Positions 51,134-60,856 of a stretch of DNA of 64,000 nt are shown one piece after another. A model generated the notes under the pieces. That model saw only the letters and a list, made by a program, of their open reading frames with translations. It searched no databases and was not told the origin of the DNA. This DNA is from Filimonas sp. (GTDB lineage: Bacteria; Bacteroidota; Bacteroidia; Chitinophagales; Chitinophagaceae): assembly GCA_017306865.1 (NCBI GenBank), contig JAFKHH010000015.1, positions 310,001-374,000 of the forward strand. The letters run 5' to 3'. Position 1 is the first letter of the stretch; each line of letters begins with the position of its first letter. The position numbers and the translations under genes are program-made.

Positions 51134-53146
51134 TTATTCGTGTAGTTTTCTCCGCGGACGAATAAAATCCAACGGATATTTTTTTAAGTAGCGCCAGAGG
51201 ATCTTTAAAAATTCCGGGTAGTCTTTTAATTTGATCCCACGGGATTTTACGGCAACGATAAAGGCAAGTGAGAAACTTACAAGGAAGTTGAAAAAGCCTA
51301 TGCCGAGCACACCAAGTATAACTGTAAGCAGATATTGCCATTGCAGGTTTTGAAACCCGATGCCATATGTAGCAATGCCTACATTGGCTGCAGAAATGGT
51401 AATATGCCTGATGTCGAATGGTATGCCGAATACTTTTACAAGGATGCTGGACATGCCAAGGAAAAAGCCGAGCGATACGTTACCTGCTATAGAGCCTAGA
51501 TGGTTCTGTATGTAATATGCAATGCGTTTTAATCTTGCGGGTGAAGTAGTGATGCTTAATACCGGGTGCTGCATCAGGCGATCCGCAATGCGGCTGTATT
51601 GCAATTTGTTCTGTATAAAACCTGCTATCAAACCGCTTAGAAAGAGGAATACGCCGGTATTGCATGCGTACAGCAGTGAGAAGCTATGCCACGGATGCTG
51701 ATCTTCCAGCATCTTCATTGCATCTGCCCCTCCGGCTATTTTATGATGAAACAAGGCATCATATCCCCATGCAAGCATATAGGTGAGCGGGAATACAGCT
51801 ACCAGGTTGCCAAAGAAGGATGCAAACTGGCTGCGCACTACACGTGCTACCGTAATGGCGAGGTTATATAAGTTGGGCTGTTCGTTCTTACGCGTATCCA
51901 GCGATTCTGCTACCGCACTTGCCGTAAAAGCAGGTTGCTTTGTGGCAAGTGTGGAGTGCGTTTCTTCTATTAGCAGGAACCCAAAACTATAATTAATACT
52001 ATACGCTACTCCCTGCCAGAATGGGGGTAAATGCAGCCAACCTAGCAGGCTTTTGAATACAGCTATAAATGAGATTATAAAACCGCCCCATATAGCAGTG
52101 AGCATCATTTTATAATATTCCGCAGGAGATGACGTAATATACTTGCCTCCTTTTGCGCCTTTGTGTTCAGCTATCTGGTAAGCAACGTAGCCAAAGCTTT
52201 GCGAGAACAATTCGCGCAAGCTGTTCTTTCGTTTTTCAAACCGTACTACTAATCTAAAGAGGTCGATAAGTTTGTTGCTGTCAAAATGCTGATCGCCTTC
52301 CAATGCATCTGTCAGTAGCTTCATGCGTTCCAGGGAAGAATACATAACGAGTATGCTATACGTCAGCGAAAGGCTTGCGCCTGATTCGGCTTGTATTTCC
52401 CTTATTTCATCCAGGCAGTGCAGGCACTCATCTACTAATGTATTTAGTTCTTTAAAGCCAGGTAATAACGCATCGCTGTTTTGCCCTTCCAGCTTCTGCG
52501 CCTGTAAAATATTGGCTTTATGATTTTGCTTTATAAAGGGGTTGTCATAGACAGAGAAGGTCATATAATGACCCACAACAGGCTCCAACCCTAGCTGCGC
52601 TACCTTGTAAGACAGGGCTATTAAAGCCTGGTACAACTGGCTTTGCAAGGCCTGGTTGTCAAGCTTGGGCGACAGCCCGAAGTAGGAGAACAATTGGTGC
52701 CAGCTTTCGCGGGTAATTGTTTCTACCCAGGCATAGTCATCTTCTTTATAGAAAATATGATTAATGAAGTATAAAAAATCATCCTGCTGTTGCAATGCAG
52801 GGATGAACTTGTGGTTTAAACGTGTTATAAACTCCTGCACAAAACCGCGTGAGATCAAGAGGCCGCTTTCAGTGAGTGCGGGTAGTAGTTTGGTATTGTA
52901 TAAAGTGCCTACTACTGCAATATGCAGGTTGTGACGCAGCCGTGCAGATTTTTCAAGATCAGCTATAACCAACTGCATATTGGTCTCGGCAGTTTCTTTC
53001 CGTTTCCATGCTTTAGGCCTGATGCGATTTATAAAATCAACTAAAAAAATAAGACATGCATCTTTATCGGACAACGACAAGGCGAGGGCTTCATCTATAG
53101 ATGCCTTATAGGAATCGGGACGTTTATGTTTCTTTTTAAAAAGCAT
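51134..53146 (-). CDS. Gcr-type 'site-specific recombinase' family membrane protein
   Basis: The 670-residue protein resembles the SpecificRecomb (Gcr) family first named in Neisseria. It has a helical soluble N-terminal half (KDACLIFLVDFINRIRPKAWKRKETAETNMQLVIADLEKSARLRHNLHIAVVGTLY) and at least six membrane helices in the C-terminal half (for example MMLTAIWGGFIISFIAVFKSLLGWL; VAVFPLTYMLAWGYDALF; YLLTVILGVLGIGFFNFLVSFSLAFIVAV). No recombinase catalytic motif (Tyr or Ser type) is visible, so the family name is probably misleading and the real role is an envelope function. It sits inside the hut cluster between hutG and hutI on the same strand. Confidence 0.8.
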   Translation of the reverse strand: MLFKKKHKRPDSYKASIDEALALSLSDKDACLIFLVDFINRIRPKAWKRKETAETNMQLVIADLEKSARLRHNLHIAVVGTLYNTKLLPALTESGLLISRGFVQEFITRLNHKFIPALQQQDDFLYFINHIFYKEDDYAWVETITRESWHQLFSYFGLSPKLDNQALQSQLYQALIALSYKVAQLGLEPVVGHYMTFSVYDNPFIKQNHKANILQAQKLEGQNSDALLPGFKELNTLVDECLHCLDEIREIQAESGASLSLTYSILVMYSSLERMKLLTDALEGDQHFDSNKLIDLFRLVVRFEKRKNSLRELFSQSFGYVAYQIAEHKGAKGGKYITSSPAEYYKMMLTAIWGGFIISFIAVFKSLLGWLHLPPFWQGVAYSINYSFGFLLIEETHSTLATKQPAFTASAVAESLDTRKNEQPNLYNLAITVARVVRSQFASFFGNLVAVFPLTYMLAWGYDALFHHKIAGGADAMKMLEDQHPWHSFSLLYACNTGVFLFLSGLIAGFIQNKLQYSRIADRLMQHPVLSITTSPARLKRIAYYIQNHLGSIAGNVSLGFFLGMSSILVKVFGIPFDIRHITISAANVGIATYGIGFQNLQWQYLLTVILGVLGIGFFNFLVSFSLAFIVAVKSRGIKLKDYPEFLKILWRYLKKYPLDFIRPRRKLHE

Positions 53147-53159
53147 GTTTTTTATAGGT

Positions 53160-53257
53160 GAGTTACATGTTTAATTGTTGTATGGTTGCATTGTTACATT
53201 GTTATGATTTTCTCATTGTTGCAGCGTTTAACAATTTATCAATGTAACAATTTTCTT
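53160..53257. repeat. Echo inverted repeat attgttacattg/caatgtaacaat
   Basis: Arms include ATTGTTACATTG and its exact complement CAATGTAACAAT, with flanking related words (gtttaattgttgtatggttg; tttaacaatttatc), between the hutI stop and the membrane-protein start. Confidence 0.6.
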
Positions 53258-54487
53258 TTATTTCCCGTTTACCAGCACGCGCGCTATCAAGTTTGTGCTA
53301 AAAGCATAGGGCAAATATGCAATGGATGGAACGGGGCGTGTAATAATAAGATTTGCATTTTTTCCTACACAGATACTTCCTGTTTCATTTTGTACTTCCA
53401 TTGCATAGGCTCCATTGAGTGTAGCAGCATTGATGGCCTCTTCAGGAAGCATTTTCATTTGTATGCAACTAAGCGCGACTACAAAGTTCATGTTTCCGCC
53501 TGGCGAAGAGCCTGGGTTAAAATCTGATGCCAATGCAACAGCGCATCCTTGATCGATCAATGTTCTTGCGGGCTGATAGGCCATGCGCAAAAAGAATGCA
53601 GCGGTTGGCAAGAGTGTACCTATGGTATTAGAATTTGCCAACGCATGTATGGCGCTTTCATTCATTGTTTCCAGGTGATCAACCGATACTGCATTTAGCT
53701 TAACGCCGGTTTCTACGCCACCGGATGCATGCAGTTGGTTGGCGTGAATTTTTGGCTTCAGGCCATGTTGTATGCCTGCTTTGCAAATGCGTTCCGTCTC
53801 GGCAGTAGAAAAGAAGCCTTCTTCACAAAAAACATCAATATAGTCTGCCAGTTTTTCTTTGGCAATGTTGGGCAACATTTCATTGATAACAAGATCTATG
53901 TAACCTTCCCTGTTATTTTTATACGCAAGGGGGATGGCATGTGCGCCAAGAAAAGTGGCTTTAACGGGTATGTTGGCAGCCTGTTTCAGCCTGTTTATAA
54001 CCCGTAGCATTTTCAATTCACTTTCTAGTGTCAGCCCATAACCACTTTTTATTTCTATTGCTGTAGTACCAAGCTGTATCAGCTCTTGCAGGCGTGCGTA
54101 TGATTGGTGGTACAATTCATCCTCAGGCATAGCGCCAAGTTTGGCTGCCGAGTTTAAAATGCCGCCACCTTTTGCTGCTATATCAGCATAGGTCAGGCCT
54201 TTTATTTTATCTACAAACTCATCTTCCCTGCTGGCAGCAAACACGATGTGCGTGTGGCTGTCGCACCAGCCGGGTAATACTGCACCGCCTTTGGCATCTA
54301 TAACAGCCGCGGACTCCGGTAAGACCAAATGCCGCATTTCGCCATAGGCGGCAATCTTCCCCTCTTCTATCTGCAGCCAGGCGTCTTTTATTACAGGTAG
54401 TTTTTGCAAAGCCTCACCTCTTAATAATTCATTCGTCTCGCGAACATTTACCAGTATTCCTACGTTTATAATAAAAGTTGTGTGCAT
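53258..54487 (-). CDS. hutI: Imidazolonepropionase
   Basis: The 409-residue amidohydrolase has the metal-binding GWCDSHTHIVFAASREDEF (about 73-91) after a beta-sandwich N-terminus, EIKSGYGLTLESELKMLRVI, TFLGAHAIP, DVFCEEGFFSTAETERI, KIHANQLHASGGVETGVKLNAVSVDHLE and ALASDFNPGSSPGGNM. These match HutI closely. It hydrolyses imidazolonepropionate to N-formiminoglutamate in histidine degradation. It is co-directional with hutU and hutH upstream but separated from them by the patatin gene on the other strand, so it is transcribed from its own promoter. Confidence 0.96.
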   Translation of the reverse strand: MHTTFIINVGILVNVRETNELLRGEALQKLPVIKDAWLQIEEGKIAAYGEMRHLVLPESAAVIDAKGGAVLPGWCDSHTHIVFAASREDEFVDKIKGLTYADIAAKGGGILNSAAKLGAMPEDELYHQSYARLQELIQLGTTAIEIKSGYGLTLESELKMLRVINRLKQAANIPVKATFLGAHAIPLAYKNNREGYIDLVINEMLPNIAKEKLADYIDVFCEEGFFSTAETERICKAGIQHGLKPKIHANQLHASGGVETGVKLNAVSVDHLETMNESAIHALANSNTIGTLLPTAAFFLRMAYQPARTLIDQGCAVALASDFNPGSSPGGNMNFVVALSCIQMKMLPEEAINAATLNGAYAMEVQNETGSICVGKNANLIITRPVPSIAYLPYAFSTNLIARVLVNGK

Positions 54488-54557
54488 GGGGCAATATTAC
54501 AAAAGCATTTGCTGTTATTCTGCAATTTAACTTATATATTTAGGTTGTTATTTTACT

Positions 54558-56795
54558 ATGAAAAAAGCTGCTGTCTCCTTACTCCTGCTACTATTGTTTT
54601 TTTGCATTTCTTACTATGCACAGGCACAGCCTAAGATCGGATTAGCACTAAGCGGCGGCGGCGCAAAGGGATTGGCACACATCGGCATTTTAAAAGCACT
54701 GGATTCGGCAGGATTAAAGATTGACTATGTTACTGGTACTAGTATGGGTAGCATTATGGGCGCACTATATGCAGCAGGATATAATGGTGATAGTATAGAG
54801 CGTATAGCCCGTGCCGTAAATTGGGATGTGCTGTTGTCAAACTCTGCCTCTCTCCGCTCTATGAGCATGTCTGAAAAAAATGAATATGATAAATATGCGA
54901 TAGAATTGCCGTGGGTAAATCATAGTTTCCGTTTGCCAAGCGGTGTACTGGAGTCGCAGGAACTGTGGCTTAAATTCAGTGAGCTTTTTTTCCCTGTCTA
55001 CGATATAAAAGACTTCTCCAAATTTCCCCGCCAATTTCGTTGTATTGCTACGGATGTATCTACCGGTGAGGCGGTGGTAATGAAAGAAGGTGAGATTGTC
55101 TCTGCCATCCGTTCCAGCATGGCTATTCCTTCCGTATTTACCGCAGTAGATTACCAGGGTAAGAAAATGGTGGATGGTGGTATTGTAAGAAATTTCCCGG
55201 TGCGCGATGCTAAAGAGATGGGTGCAGACTATGTGATTGGCAGTAGTGTTTCCGGTGGCCTGCTTACAAAGGATAAGATCAACAATGTGTTCCAGGTATT
55301 GCTACAGATCGCTTTTTTCAGAGAAGATGAGGACTCTAAAAAAGAGAAAAAGTTATGTGACCTGTATGTACACCAGCCATTGGAAAACTACTCTATGGGT
55401 AGCTTTGGTTCTGCCAGCGAGATTATAGATTCCGGTATAGTTACGGGACGCAAATATTATCCTTTGTTCAAACACCTGGCGGACTCATTATCTGCTATAT
55501 ATGGCAATAAGGTGCTGGCGACAAAGATAGATCCCCCGCATAAAGATTCTGTTTATATCACTCAGTATGAAGTGAGGGGCTTACAACAAACAGAAGAATC
55601 ATTCCTGATGCATCGTATGCAGTTTGAAATAAACCAATGGTACACTGGTAAAGAACTGGCAGACCATATACGTGCCGCATTTGGCACGCGGTATTACAGG
55701 AAAATTATATACAGCCTTGAGCCTTCTGCAAATGGTACCAAGATCATTTTTGATGTAGAAGAGAATCCGTTGACTTTTGCTAAATTAGGTATTCACTATA
55801 ATTCCTTTTCAGGTATAAGCCTCATAGGCAATCTTACATCCCGCAACTTTCTTACACCATACTCACGGGATATGGTAACGGTGAATGTGGGTGAGAATAT
55901 GCGCATTAAAGGGGAACACTTGCAGAACTTCGGTAAGTTTAAAAATTTCTCTTCATCCATATTTGCACAGGCAGAACAGCTTACATTCAATTCATACCAG
56001 GGTTATAATAAGGATGGGGCTTTTACTCAATCGTATATAGACCTGGATGTCAACTTCCGCGTCTCTCCTACGCGTAGTTTGCTAATGGGTGTAGGCAACA
56101 GGTTTGAACTGTTTCACTACAAACCGGACATAACAGCTAAACAAGTGCAGGTAAAGGGTTCTCACAGCTTTTTTAATGCGTACACGTTTATCAAATACAA
56201 TACGCTTTCTAATAACATTTATCCGCGCAAAGGGCGAAAGATAGATGTGGAAGGTGGTTATATCTACAACCAAACGCCTGACTTCAATGTATATGGCAAT
56301 GGTTACAGGACAAATAATTATGACTCGTTGGACCTGAAGTTTAATAATTTCTTCCGACTGATGTTTGATGGCATTAACTATACGCCGCTAAGCCGGCGTA
56401 CTACGTTCATTCAACACTTGCAAGCTGGCATGAACTTTAACAACCAGCAAGTAATGCTGAATGATTACCGTATAGGTGGTATGAGTTATGAATTTAGAAA
56501 CCAGGTATTGTTTGCAGGACTGAATGAGAATACGATAAACTCCGGCAGTGTTGCCACTTTGCAACTTGGTATGCGCTACCAGCTATATAGTAGCCTGTAT
56601 TTTACCGCACGCGCAAATGCAGGTTATTATGATTTTATCAGCAGTAACTGGAAGGGTGTAAAGCCTACTTTCATTTCAGGATATTCTGTATCTCTCGGAT
56701 ACAACTTTATACTAGGCCCGCTTGAGATCAGTGCGATGTACAGCGATCAGTCAAAATCGCTGGAACCGTATATAACGTTGGGAATGGCGTTTTAA
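54558..56795 (+). CDS. Patatin-like phospholipase fused to Omp85-type barrel
   Basis: The 745-residue protein has a signal peptide (MKKAAVSLLLLLLFFCISYYAQAQ), then a patatin domain: IGLALSGGGAKGLAHIGILKAL (oxyanion loop, about 27-48), GTSMGSIMGALYA with nucleophile Ser (about S62), and DGGIVRNFPV carrying the catalytic Asp (about D216). A POTRA-like module follows (about 320-410, VYITQYEVRGLQQTEESFLMHRMQFEINQW), then a C-terminal beta-barrel of the BamA/Omp85 type to the end (...YNFILGPLEISAMYSDQSKSLEPYITLGMAF). This is the PlpD-like type V-d autotransporter or RssA-like layout: an outer-membrane-anchored lipase. It is divergent from hutI. Confidence 0.93.
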   Translation: MKKAAVSLLLLLLFFCISYYAQAQPKIGLALSGGGAKGLAHIGILKALDSAGLKIDYVTGTSMGSIMGALYAAGYNGDSIERIARAVNWDVLLSNSASLRSMSMSEKNEYDKYAIELPWVNHSFRLPSGVLESQELWLKFSELFFPVYDIKDFSKFPRQFRCIATDVSTGEAVVMKEGEIVSAIRSSMAIPSVFTAVDYQGKKMVDGGIVRNFPVRDAKEMGADYVIGSSVSGGLLTKDKINNVFQVLLQIAFFREDEDSKKEKKLCDLYVHQPLENYSMGSFGSASEIIDSGIVTGRKYYPLFKHLADSLSAIYGNKVLATKIDPPHKDSVYITQYEVRGLQQTEESFLMHRMQFEINQWYTGKELADHIRAAFGTRYYRKIIYSLEPSANGTKIIFDVEENPLTFAKLGIHYNSFSGISLIGNLTSRNFLTPYSRDMVTVNVGENMRIKGEHLQNFGKFKNFSSSIFAQAEQLTFNSYQGYNKDGAFTQSYIDLDVNFRVSPTRSLLMGVGNRFELFHYKPDITAKQVQVKGSHSFFNAYTFIKYNTLSNNIYPRKGRKIDVEGGYIYNQTPDFNVYGNGYRTNNYDSLDLKFNNFFRLMFDGINYTPLSRRTTFIQHLQAGMNFNNQQVMLNDYRIGGMSYEFRNQVLFAGLNENTINSGSVATLQLGMRYQLYSSLYFTARANAGYYDFISSNWKGVKPTFISGYSVSLGYNFILGPLEISAMYSDQSKSLEPYITLGMAF

Positions 56796-56888
56796 GTACG
56801 AAGTACAAAGGACTAAGTACAAAGTAAGTAGTGGGTTATAAATTGTGTCATTATCACTACTTCGTACCTTGTACTTCTTACTTAGTAT
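56793..56888. repeat. Echo inverted repeat of agtacgaagtacaaag words
   Basis: aagtacgaagtacaaaggac, taagtacaaagtaagtagtg (from 56795) is mirrored by cactacttcgtaccttgtac, ttcttacttagtatc (to 56890), between the convergent patatin and YciI genes. Confidence 0.65.
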
Positions 56889-56892
56889 CTTG

Positions 56893-57180
56893 CTACACAT
56901 TCGCGATCCTGAACGGAATGACTTCATATTTTTCCCAGACTTTTCCTTTTACATACGGATCATCTGCCAGCCATGCGTTGGCTTCTTCTATAGTGGGAAA
57001 ATCGATGATGAGCATGGAGCCGAACATTTTATCTTCATCAGTGAGCTTGGCGCCGCCAACAATGAAGTGCCCGCTTTGCTTAAATGGGCGCACACGCGCC
57101 AGATGTTCTTCCCGGACAGCAAGGCGCCTGTTTAAAGCTTCTGCATCGGTATAGTCGGTTGCAAGGATGAGGAATTGCAT
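56893..57180 (-). CDS. YciI family protein
   Basis: The 95-residue protein matches the YciI-like dimeric ferredoxin fold: MQFLILATDYTDAEALNRRLAVREEHLARVRPFKQSGHFIVGGAKLTDEDKMFGSMLIIDFPTIEEANAWLADDPYVKGKVWEKYEVIPFRIAN, with the typical R-x-x-H-l and DP(Y/F)-x-x-g-v-w segments. Function is unproven; family members may be small-molecule lyases or dehydrochlorinase-like. It lies in the hut cluster between hutU and the patatin gene and is flanked by tacgaagtac repeats. Confidence 0.9.
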   Translation of the reverse strand: MQFLILATDYTDAEALNRRLAVREEHLARVRPFKQSGHFIVGGAKLTDEDKMFGSMLIIDFPTIEEANAWLADDPYVKGKVWEKYEVIPFRIANV

Positions 57181-57189
57181 AAAACAAAA

Positions 57190-57408
57190 TTTTTAAGTAC
57201 TAAGTACGAGGTACAAAGTACGAAAATCCTGACAGGTCTTAAAGACCTGTCAGGATTAGTTGAAGAGCGTACAAAATGATGAAGAGAGTGACACAAGGGA
57301 CGATGATGAGAATTACTATAGTCTGTTCCAAAGTATAGCGTATCTAATATTTCGGAGGGATAAAAAAGCTCATCATATACTTTGTACTTCGTACTTTCTA
57401 TTTAGTAC
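57190..57408. repeat. Repeat-rich spacer: agtacg words, cctgacagg palindrome, element copy H
   Basis: gtactaagtacgaggtacaa (57198) is mirrored by tactttgtacttcgtacttt (57376). Inside lie the perfect palindrome AATCCTGACAGGTCTT/AAGACCTGTCAGGATT (57225-57257) and element copy H, gatgaagagagtgacacaag, ggacgatgatgagaattact (57278-57318). Confidence 0.7.
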
Positions 57409-59058
57409 TTATTTTAGTCGGTCAGTAATATCCAGTCCATTTTCTTTCAACGTTTCTTTGGCTACATCGTAGCCGGCATCTGCGTGGCGGATAACGCCCA
57501 TACCCGGATCGTTGCGGAGTACGCGGCTCAGGCGTTTTGCGGCGTCTTCTGTACCATCGGCAACGATAACCATGCCTGCGTGTATGCTATACCCCATACC
57601 TACACCACCACCGTGGTGTAAACTTACCCAACTGGCGCCGCCTGCGGTATTTACCAGGGCATTTAGTAAAGGCCAGTCAGCAACAGCATCACTGCCATCC
57701 AGCATGGCTTCTGTTTCTCTATTTGGGCTTGCTACAGAGCCGGTGTCCAGGTGATCGCGGCCTATGACAATAGGCGCTTTTACTTTACCTGTTTTCACCA
57801 GTTCATTAAATGCCAATCCTGCTTTTTCTCTTTCACCTTGCCCCAGCCAGCAGATACGTGCAGGCAATCCCTGGAAGGCAATTTTTTCTTTTGCCAGTTT
57901 TAACCACCGGTGGAGGCTTTCGTTTTCCGGGAACAGGTTGGCAATTACTTCGTCTGTAACTGCTATATCATCCGGGTCTCCGCTTAAAGCTGCCCACCGG
58001 AACGGGCCTTTGCCTTCGCAAAAGAGCGGACGTATGTATGCAGGCACAAAGCCTGGAAAGTCAAAGGCATTTTGCAGGCCGTGCTCTTTTGCGCGTGCGC
58101 GTATGTTGTTACCATAGTCAAATGTAACCGCACCACGCTCCTGCAGTTCCAGCATTAGCTCTACGTGCAGCTTCATGCTATTGTAACTATGCTTGAGATA
58201 GATCTCTTTATTCTGCTGACGCAATTCATTTGCTTCCTGCACTGTCATGGTGTGCGGTATATAACCGATCAGTGGGTCATGTGCAGAAGTCTGGTCGGTA
58301 AGAATGTCTATGTGTATAGATTTTTCCAGCAGGCGTTGTAATAAGTGAACAGCATTACATAACACGCCAATACTGAGTGCCTCCCCTTTTTGTTTTGCTT
58401 CCAATGCACGGGCAATAGCCTCGTCTATGTTTGTATATTTTACATCCAGGTATTTTGTCTCTAAACGTTTATCTATACGCCACTCTTCTACTTCTGCTAC
58501 CAATGCCACACCTTCATTCATGGTTACAGCCAGAGGCTGCGCGCCACCCATACCGCCTAAACCTGCAGTTACACTCAGTGTTCCTTTTAGCGTACCATTG
58601 AAATGTTTGTTGGCAACAGCCGCAAAAGTTTCATAGGTGCCTTGTACAATGCCCTGGGAGCCTATATAGATCCAGCTACCTGCTGTCATCTGCCCATACA
58701 TCATCAACCCTTTTTTCTCCAGCTCATCAAAGTGCTCCCATGTAGCCCACTTCGGCACTAGCTGAGAGTTGGACAGCAATACACGGGGCGCATCTGTATG
58801 CGTTTTCAATATGCCAACAGGCTTGCCGCTTTGTATTAATAGGGTTTCGTCATTCTCCAATACTTTCAGCGCAGCTATTATATTTTGCAATGCTTCATGA
58901 TTGCGTGCCGCCTTGCCGCGCCCACCATATACGATCAGGTCTTCAGGTCGCTCTGCCACTTGCGGATCAAGGTTATTGAGCAGCATTCTCAAAGCTGCTT
59001 CCTGTATCCAGCCTTTACATGTTAACTGTGTACCGGTTGGTGTTTTTGGAATAATCAT
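57409..59058 (-). CDS. hutU: Urocanate hydratase
   Basis: The 549-residue protein is full-length Hut[43 protein letters not shown] (about 17-60), [68 protein letters not shown] (NAD+ binding, about 175-200), [17 protein letters not shown], and [62 protein letters not shown]. It converts urocanate to imidazolonepropionate with tightly bound NAD+. It is downstream of hutH on the same strand with a 160-base repeat-filled gap. Confidence 0.97.
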   Translation of the reverse strand: MIIPKTPTGTQLTCKGWIQEAALRMLLNNLDPQVAERPEDLIVYGGRGKAARNHEALQNIIAALKVLENDETLLIQSGKPVGILKTHTDAPRVLLSNSQLVPKWATWEHFDELEKKGLMMYGQMTAGSWIYIGSQGIVQGTYETFAAVANKHFNGTLKGTLSVTAGLGGMGGAQPLAVTMNEGVALVAEVEEWRIDKRLETKYLDVKYTNIDEAIARALEAKQKGEALSIGVLCNAVHLLQRLLEKSIHIDILTDQTSAHDPLIGYIPHTMTVQEANELRQQNKEIYLKHSYNSMKLHVELMLELQERGAVTFDYGNNIRARAKEHGLQNAFDFPGFVPAYIRPLFCEGKGPFRWAALSGDPDDIAVTDEVIANLFPENESLHRWLKLAKEKIAFQGLPARICWLGQGEREKAGLAFNELVKTGKVKAPIVIGRDHLDTGSVASPNRETEAMLDGSDAVADWPLLNALVNTAGGASWVSLHHGGGVGMGYSIHAGMVIVADGTEDAAKRLSRVLRNDPGMGVIRHADAGYDVAKETLKENGLDITDRLK

Positions 59059-59059
59059 A

Positions 59060-59219
59060 TAGCTAAAGTTTAAATCGTTTAATAGTTATGTTGTTGTATG
59101 GATGCATTGTTTAATTGTTATATGGTTAAATGGTTTCAAAGTTTCAGCGTTTCAATGTTTCTTGAAAAGGCTACAATGAAACGGAACAACAATTAAACCA
59201 TATAACAATGCAACATTCT
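59060..59219. repeat. Echo inverted repeat between hutH and hutU
   Basis: atgcattgtttaattgttat, atggttaaatgg (59102-59134) is mirrored by acaacaattaaaccatataa, caatgcaacatt (59185-59217). The inner arms ggtttcaaagtttcagcgtt, tcaatg and acaatgaaac add a third word. Confidence 0.6.
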
Positions 59220-60713
59220 TTATACCTCATACGCTCTGATGAACGCTACTGCTTCCATCATATCATCATGCAACACACGGTCTTTTTCATTGAAGCTTAC
59301 GCGTTCCCTAAATGCTGTTACTAATTTTTCAATAACGGGAGAGCTTTTCAATGGCCTTCTGAAATCAATAGCCTGTGCCGCACTCAATAATTCTATTGCC
59401 AATATTTTTTCTACATTGTTAACTACGCGCAAACATTTTGTAGCAGCATTAGCGCCCATGCTTACATGATCTTCCTGGTTGTTGGAAGATGATATACTAT
59501 CTACACTTGCAGGGGTACATAATTGTTTATTCTCACTTACTATACCGGCTGCGGTGTACTGCGGTATCATAAAACCACTATTCAGCCCGGCGTCTTTTAC
59601 GAGGAAGAGCGGCAGGTTTCGCTGCCCGCTGATAAGCTGATACACGCGTCGTTCGCTTATGTTTGCCAGTTCACTCATGGCAATGCTTAAGAAATCTAAA
59701 TGCAGGGCTAATGGTTGTCCATGAAAATTACCTCCACTCACTATAAGGTCTTCTTCCGGGAAAACATTCGGGTTGTCTGTAACAGAGTTTATTTCCGTAA
59801 GGAAGACATTCAACACATTGCCAAACACATCTTTTGTTGCGCCATGTACCTGTGGCACACAACGGAAAGAATACGGGTCTTGCACCTGTTGTTTTTTCTG
59901 CGCACCTATTTCACTATTCTCCAAATATGCTTTGATAATACGGGCTGTACCCATCTGCCCTTTGTGTGGGCGTATGCGATGTATTTGTTCCTGTAGCGGC
60001 TCTGTAATACAATCGAAGGCATCGAAAGACAACGCACAGATGAGATCCGCCATCCTGATCAAATGTTCAGATTTTTTCAGGCAGTACATGCCATAGGCGC
60101 TCATAAACTGTGTGCCGTTTATTAATGCCAGCCCTTCTTTGCTTTTTAAGTGTATCGGCTCCCAGCCTAAGTTATTCAATACATCTTTAGCCGCTTTCTT
60201 TTCTCCATTGTGATACACTTCCCCTAAGCCGATCAATGGCAGGCTTAAATGACTTAATGGTGCAAGATCGCCCGATGCACCTAAAGAACCTTGTGTATAG
60301 ATTACCGGCAATACATCCTGATTGTACATTTCCATGAGGCGCTTTACGGTATCTATCTGTACGCCACTATGGCCGTAGCTCAATGATTTTATCTTGAGCA
60401 TGAGCATCAGCTTTACAATGTCGCGCGGCACTTCTTCTCCCATACCGCAGGCATGCGAGGTCAACAGGTTATATTGTAGTTGCTCTATCTGAGCATTATC
60501 GATCTTTACATTTTGCAAAAAACCAAAGCCGGTATTAATGCCGTAGAAAAGGGCATCTTTTTCTTCCATTTTCTTATCCAGGAACTCACGGCATGCGAGT
60601 ATGCGCTCATGCGCATCAAATGTGATGGATACCAACTGATCAAAGTCCAGCAAATGCTTCACTTGTTCAAAATGCAACCATTTGCGGTCTAATGGCAAGT
60701 AATTATAGCTCAT
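59220..60713 (-). CDS. hutH: Histidine ammonia-lyase
   Basis: The 497-residue protein carries the MIO prosthetic-group triad A-S-G in YTQGSLGASGDLAPLSHLSLPLIG (about 140-163). The family segments YGINTGFGFLQNVKI, NGTQFMSAYG, QDPYSFRCVPQVHGATKD, ENKQLCTPASVDSISSSNNQEDHVSMGANAA (the QEDHVSMG motif) and NPNVFPEEDLIVSGGNFHGQPLAL are present. It deaminates histidine to urocanate, the first step of the pathway. A MarR regulator lies directly upstream on the same strand. The start is at 60713, after a short leader with a tacgatgt echo repeat. Confidence 0.97.
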   Translation of the reverse strand: MSYNYLPLDRKWLHFEQVKHLLDFDQLVSITFDAHERILACREFLDKKMEEKDALFYGINTGFGFLQNVKIDNAQIEQLQYNLLTSHACGMGEEVPRDIVKLMLMLKIKSLSYGHSGVQIDTVKRLMEMYNQDVLPVIYTQGSLGASGDLAPLSHLSLPLIGLGEVYHNGEKKAAKDVLNNLGWEPIHLKSKEGLALINGTQFMSAYGMYCLKKSEHLIRMADLICALSFDAFDCITEPLQEQIHRIRPHKGQMGTARIIKAYLENSEIGAQKKQQVQDPYSFRCVPQVHGATKDVFGNVLNVFLTEINSVTDNPNVFPEEDLIVSGGNFHGQPLALHLDFLSIAMSELANISERRVYQLISGQRNLPLFLVKDAGLNSGFMIPQYTAAGIVSENKQLCTPASVDSISSSNNQEDHVSMGANAATKCLRVVNNVEKILAIELLSAAQAIDFRRPLKSSPVIEKLVTAFRERVSFNEKDRVLHDDMMEAVAFIRAYEV

Positions 60714-60719
60714 AGTTTT

Positions 60720-60856
60720 TTATGTTAGATGTACGATGTCAGATGTACGATATTGAATATGATTCAATCATACTTTATAAGCTATCATACATTCATTATA
60801 AATATTATATTCTCTTTCAGTACAAATGTTATATGCACCTTTTACATCGTACATAT
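60720..60856. repeat. tacgatgt echo repeat upstream of hutH
   Basis: tgttagatgtacgatgtcag, atgtacgatattg (60723-60755) is mirrored by ttttacatcgtacatatcta (60839-60859). The spacer includes an AT-rich tandem region. It lies in the hutH leader, so the mRNA could fold here. Confidence 0.55.

Noticed and set aside
51134-53146. Mobile element or integrase based on the 'site-specific recombinase' family name
   Set aside because: No tyrosine or serine recombinase catalytic residues and many membrane helices; no attachment sites or cargo around it.
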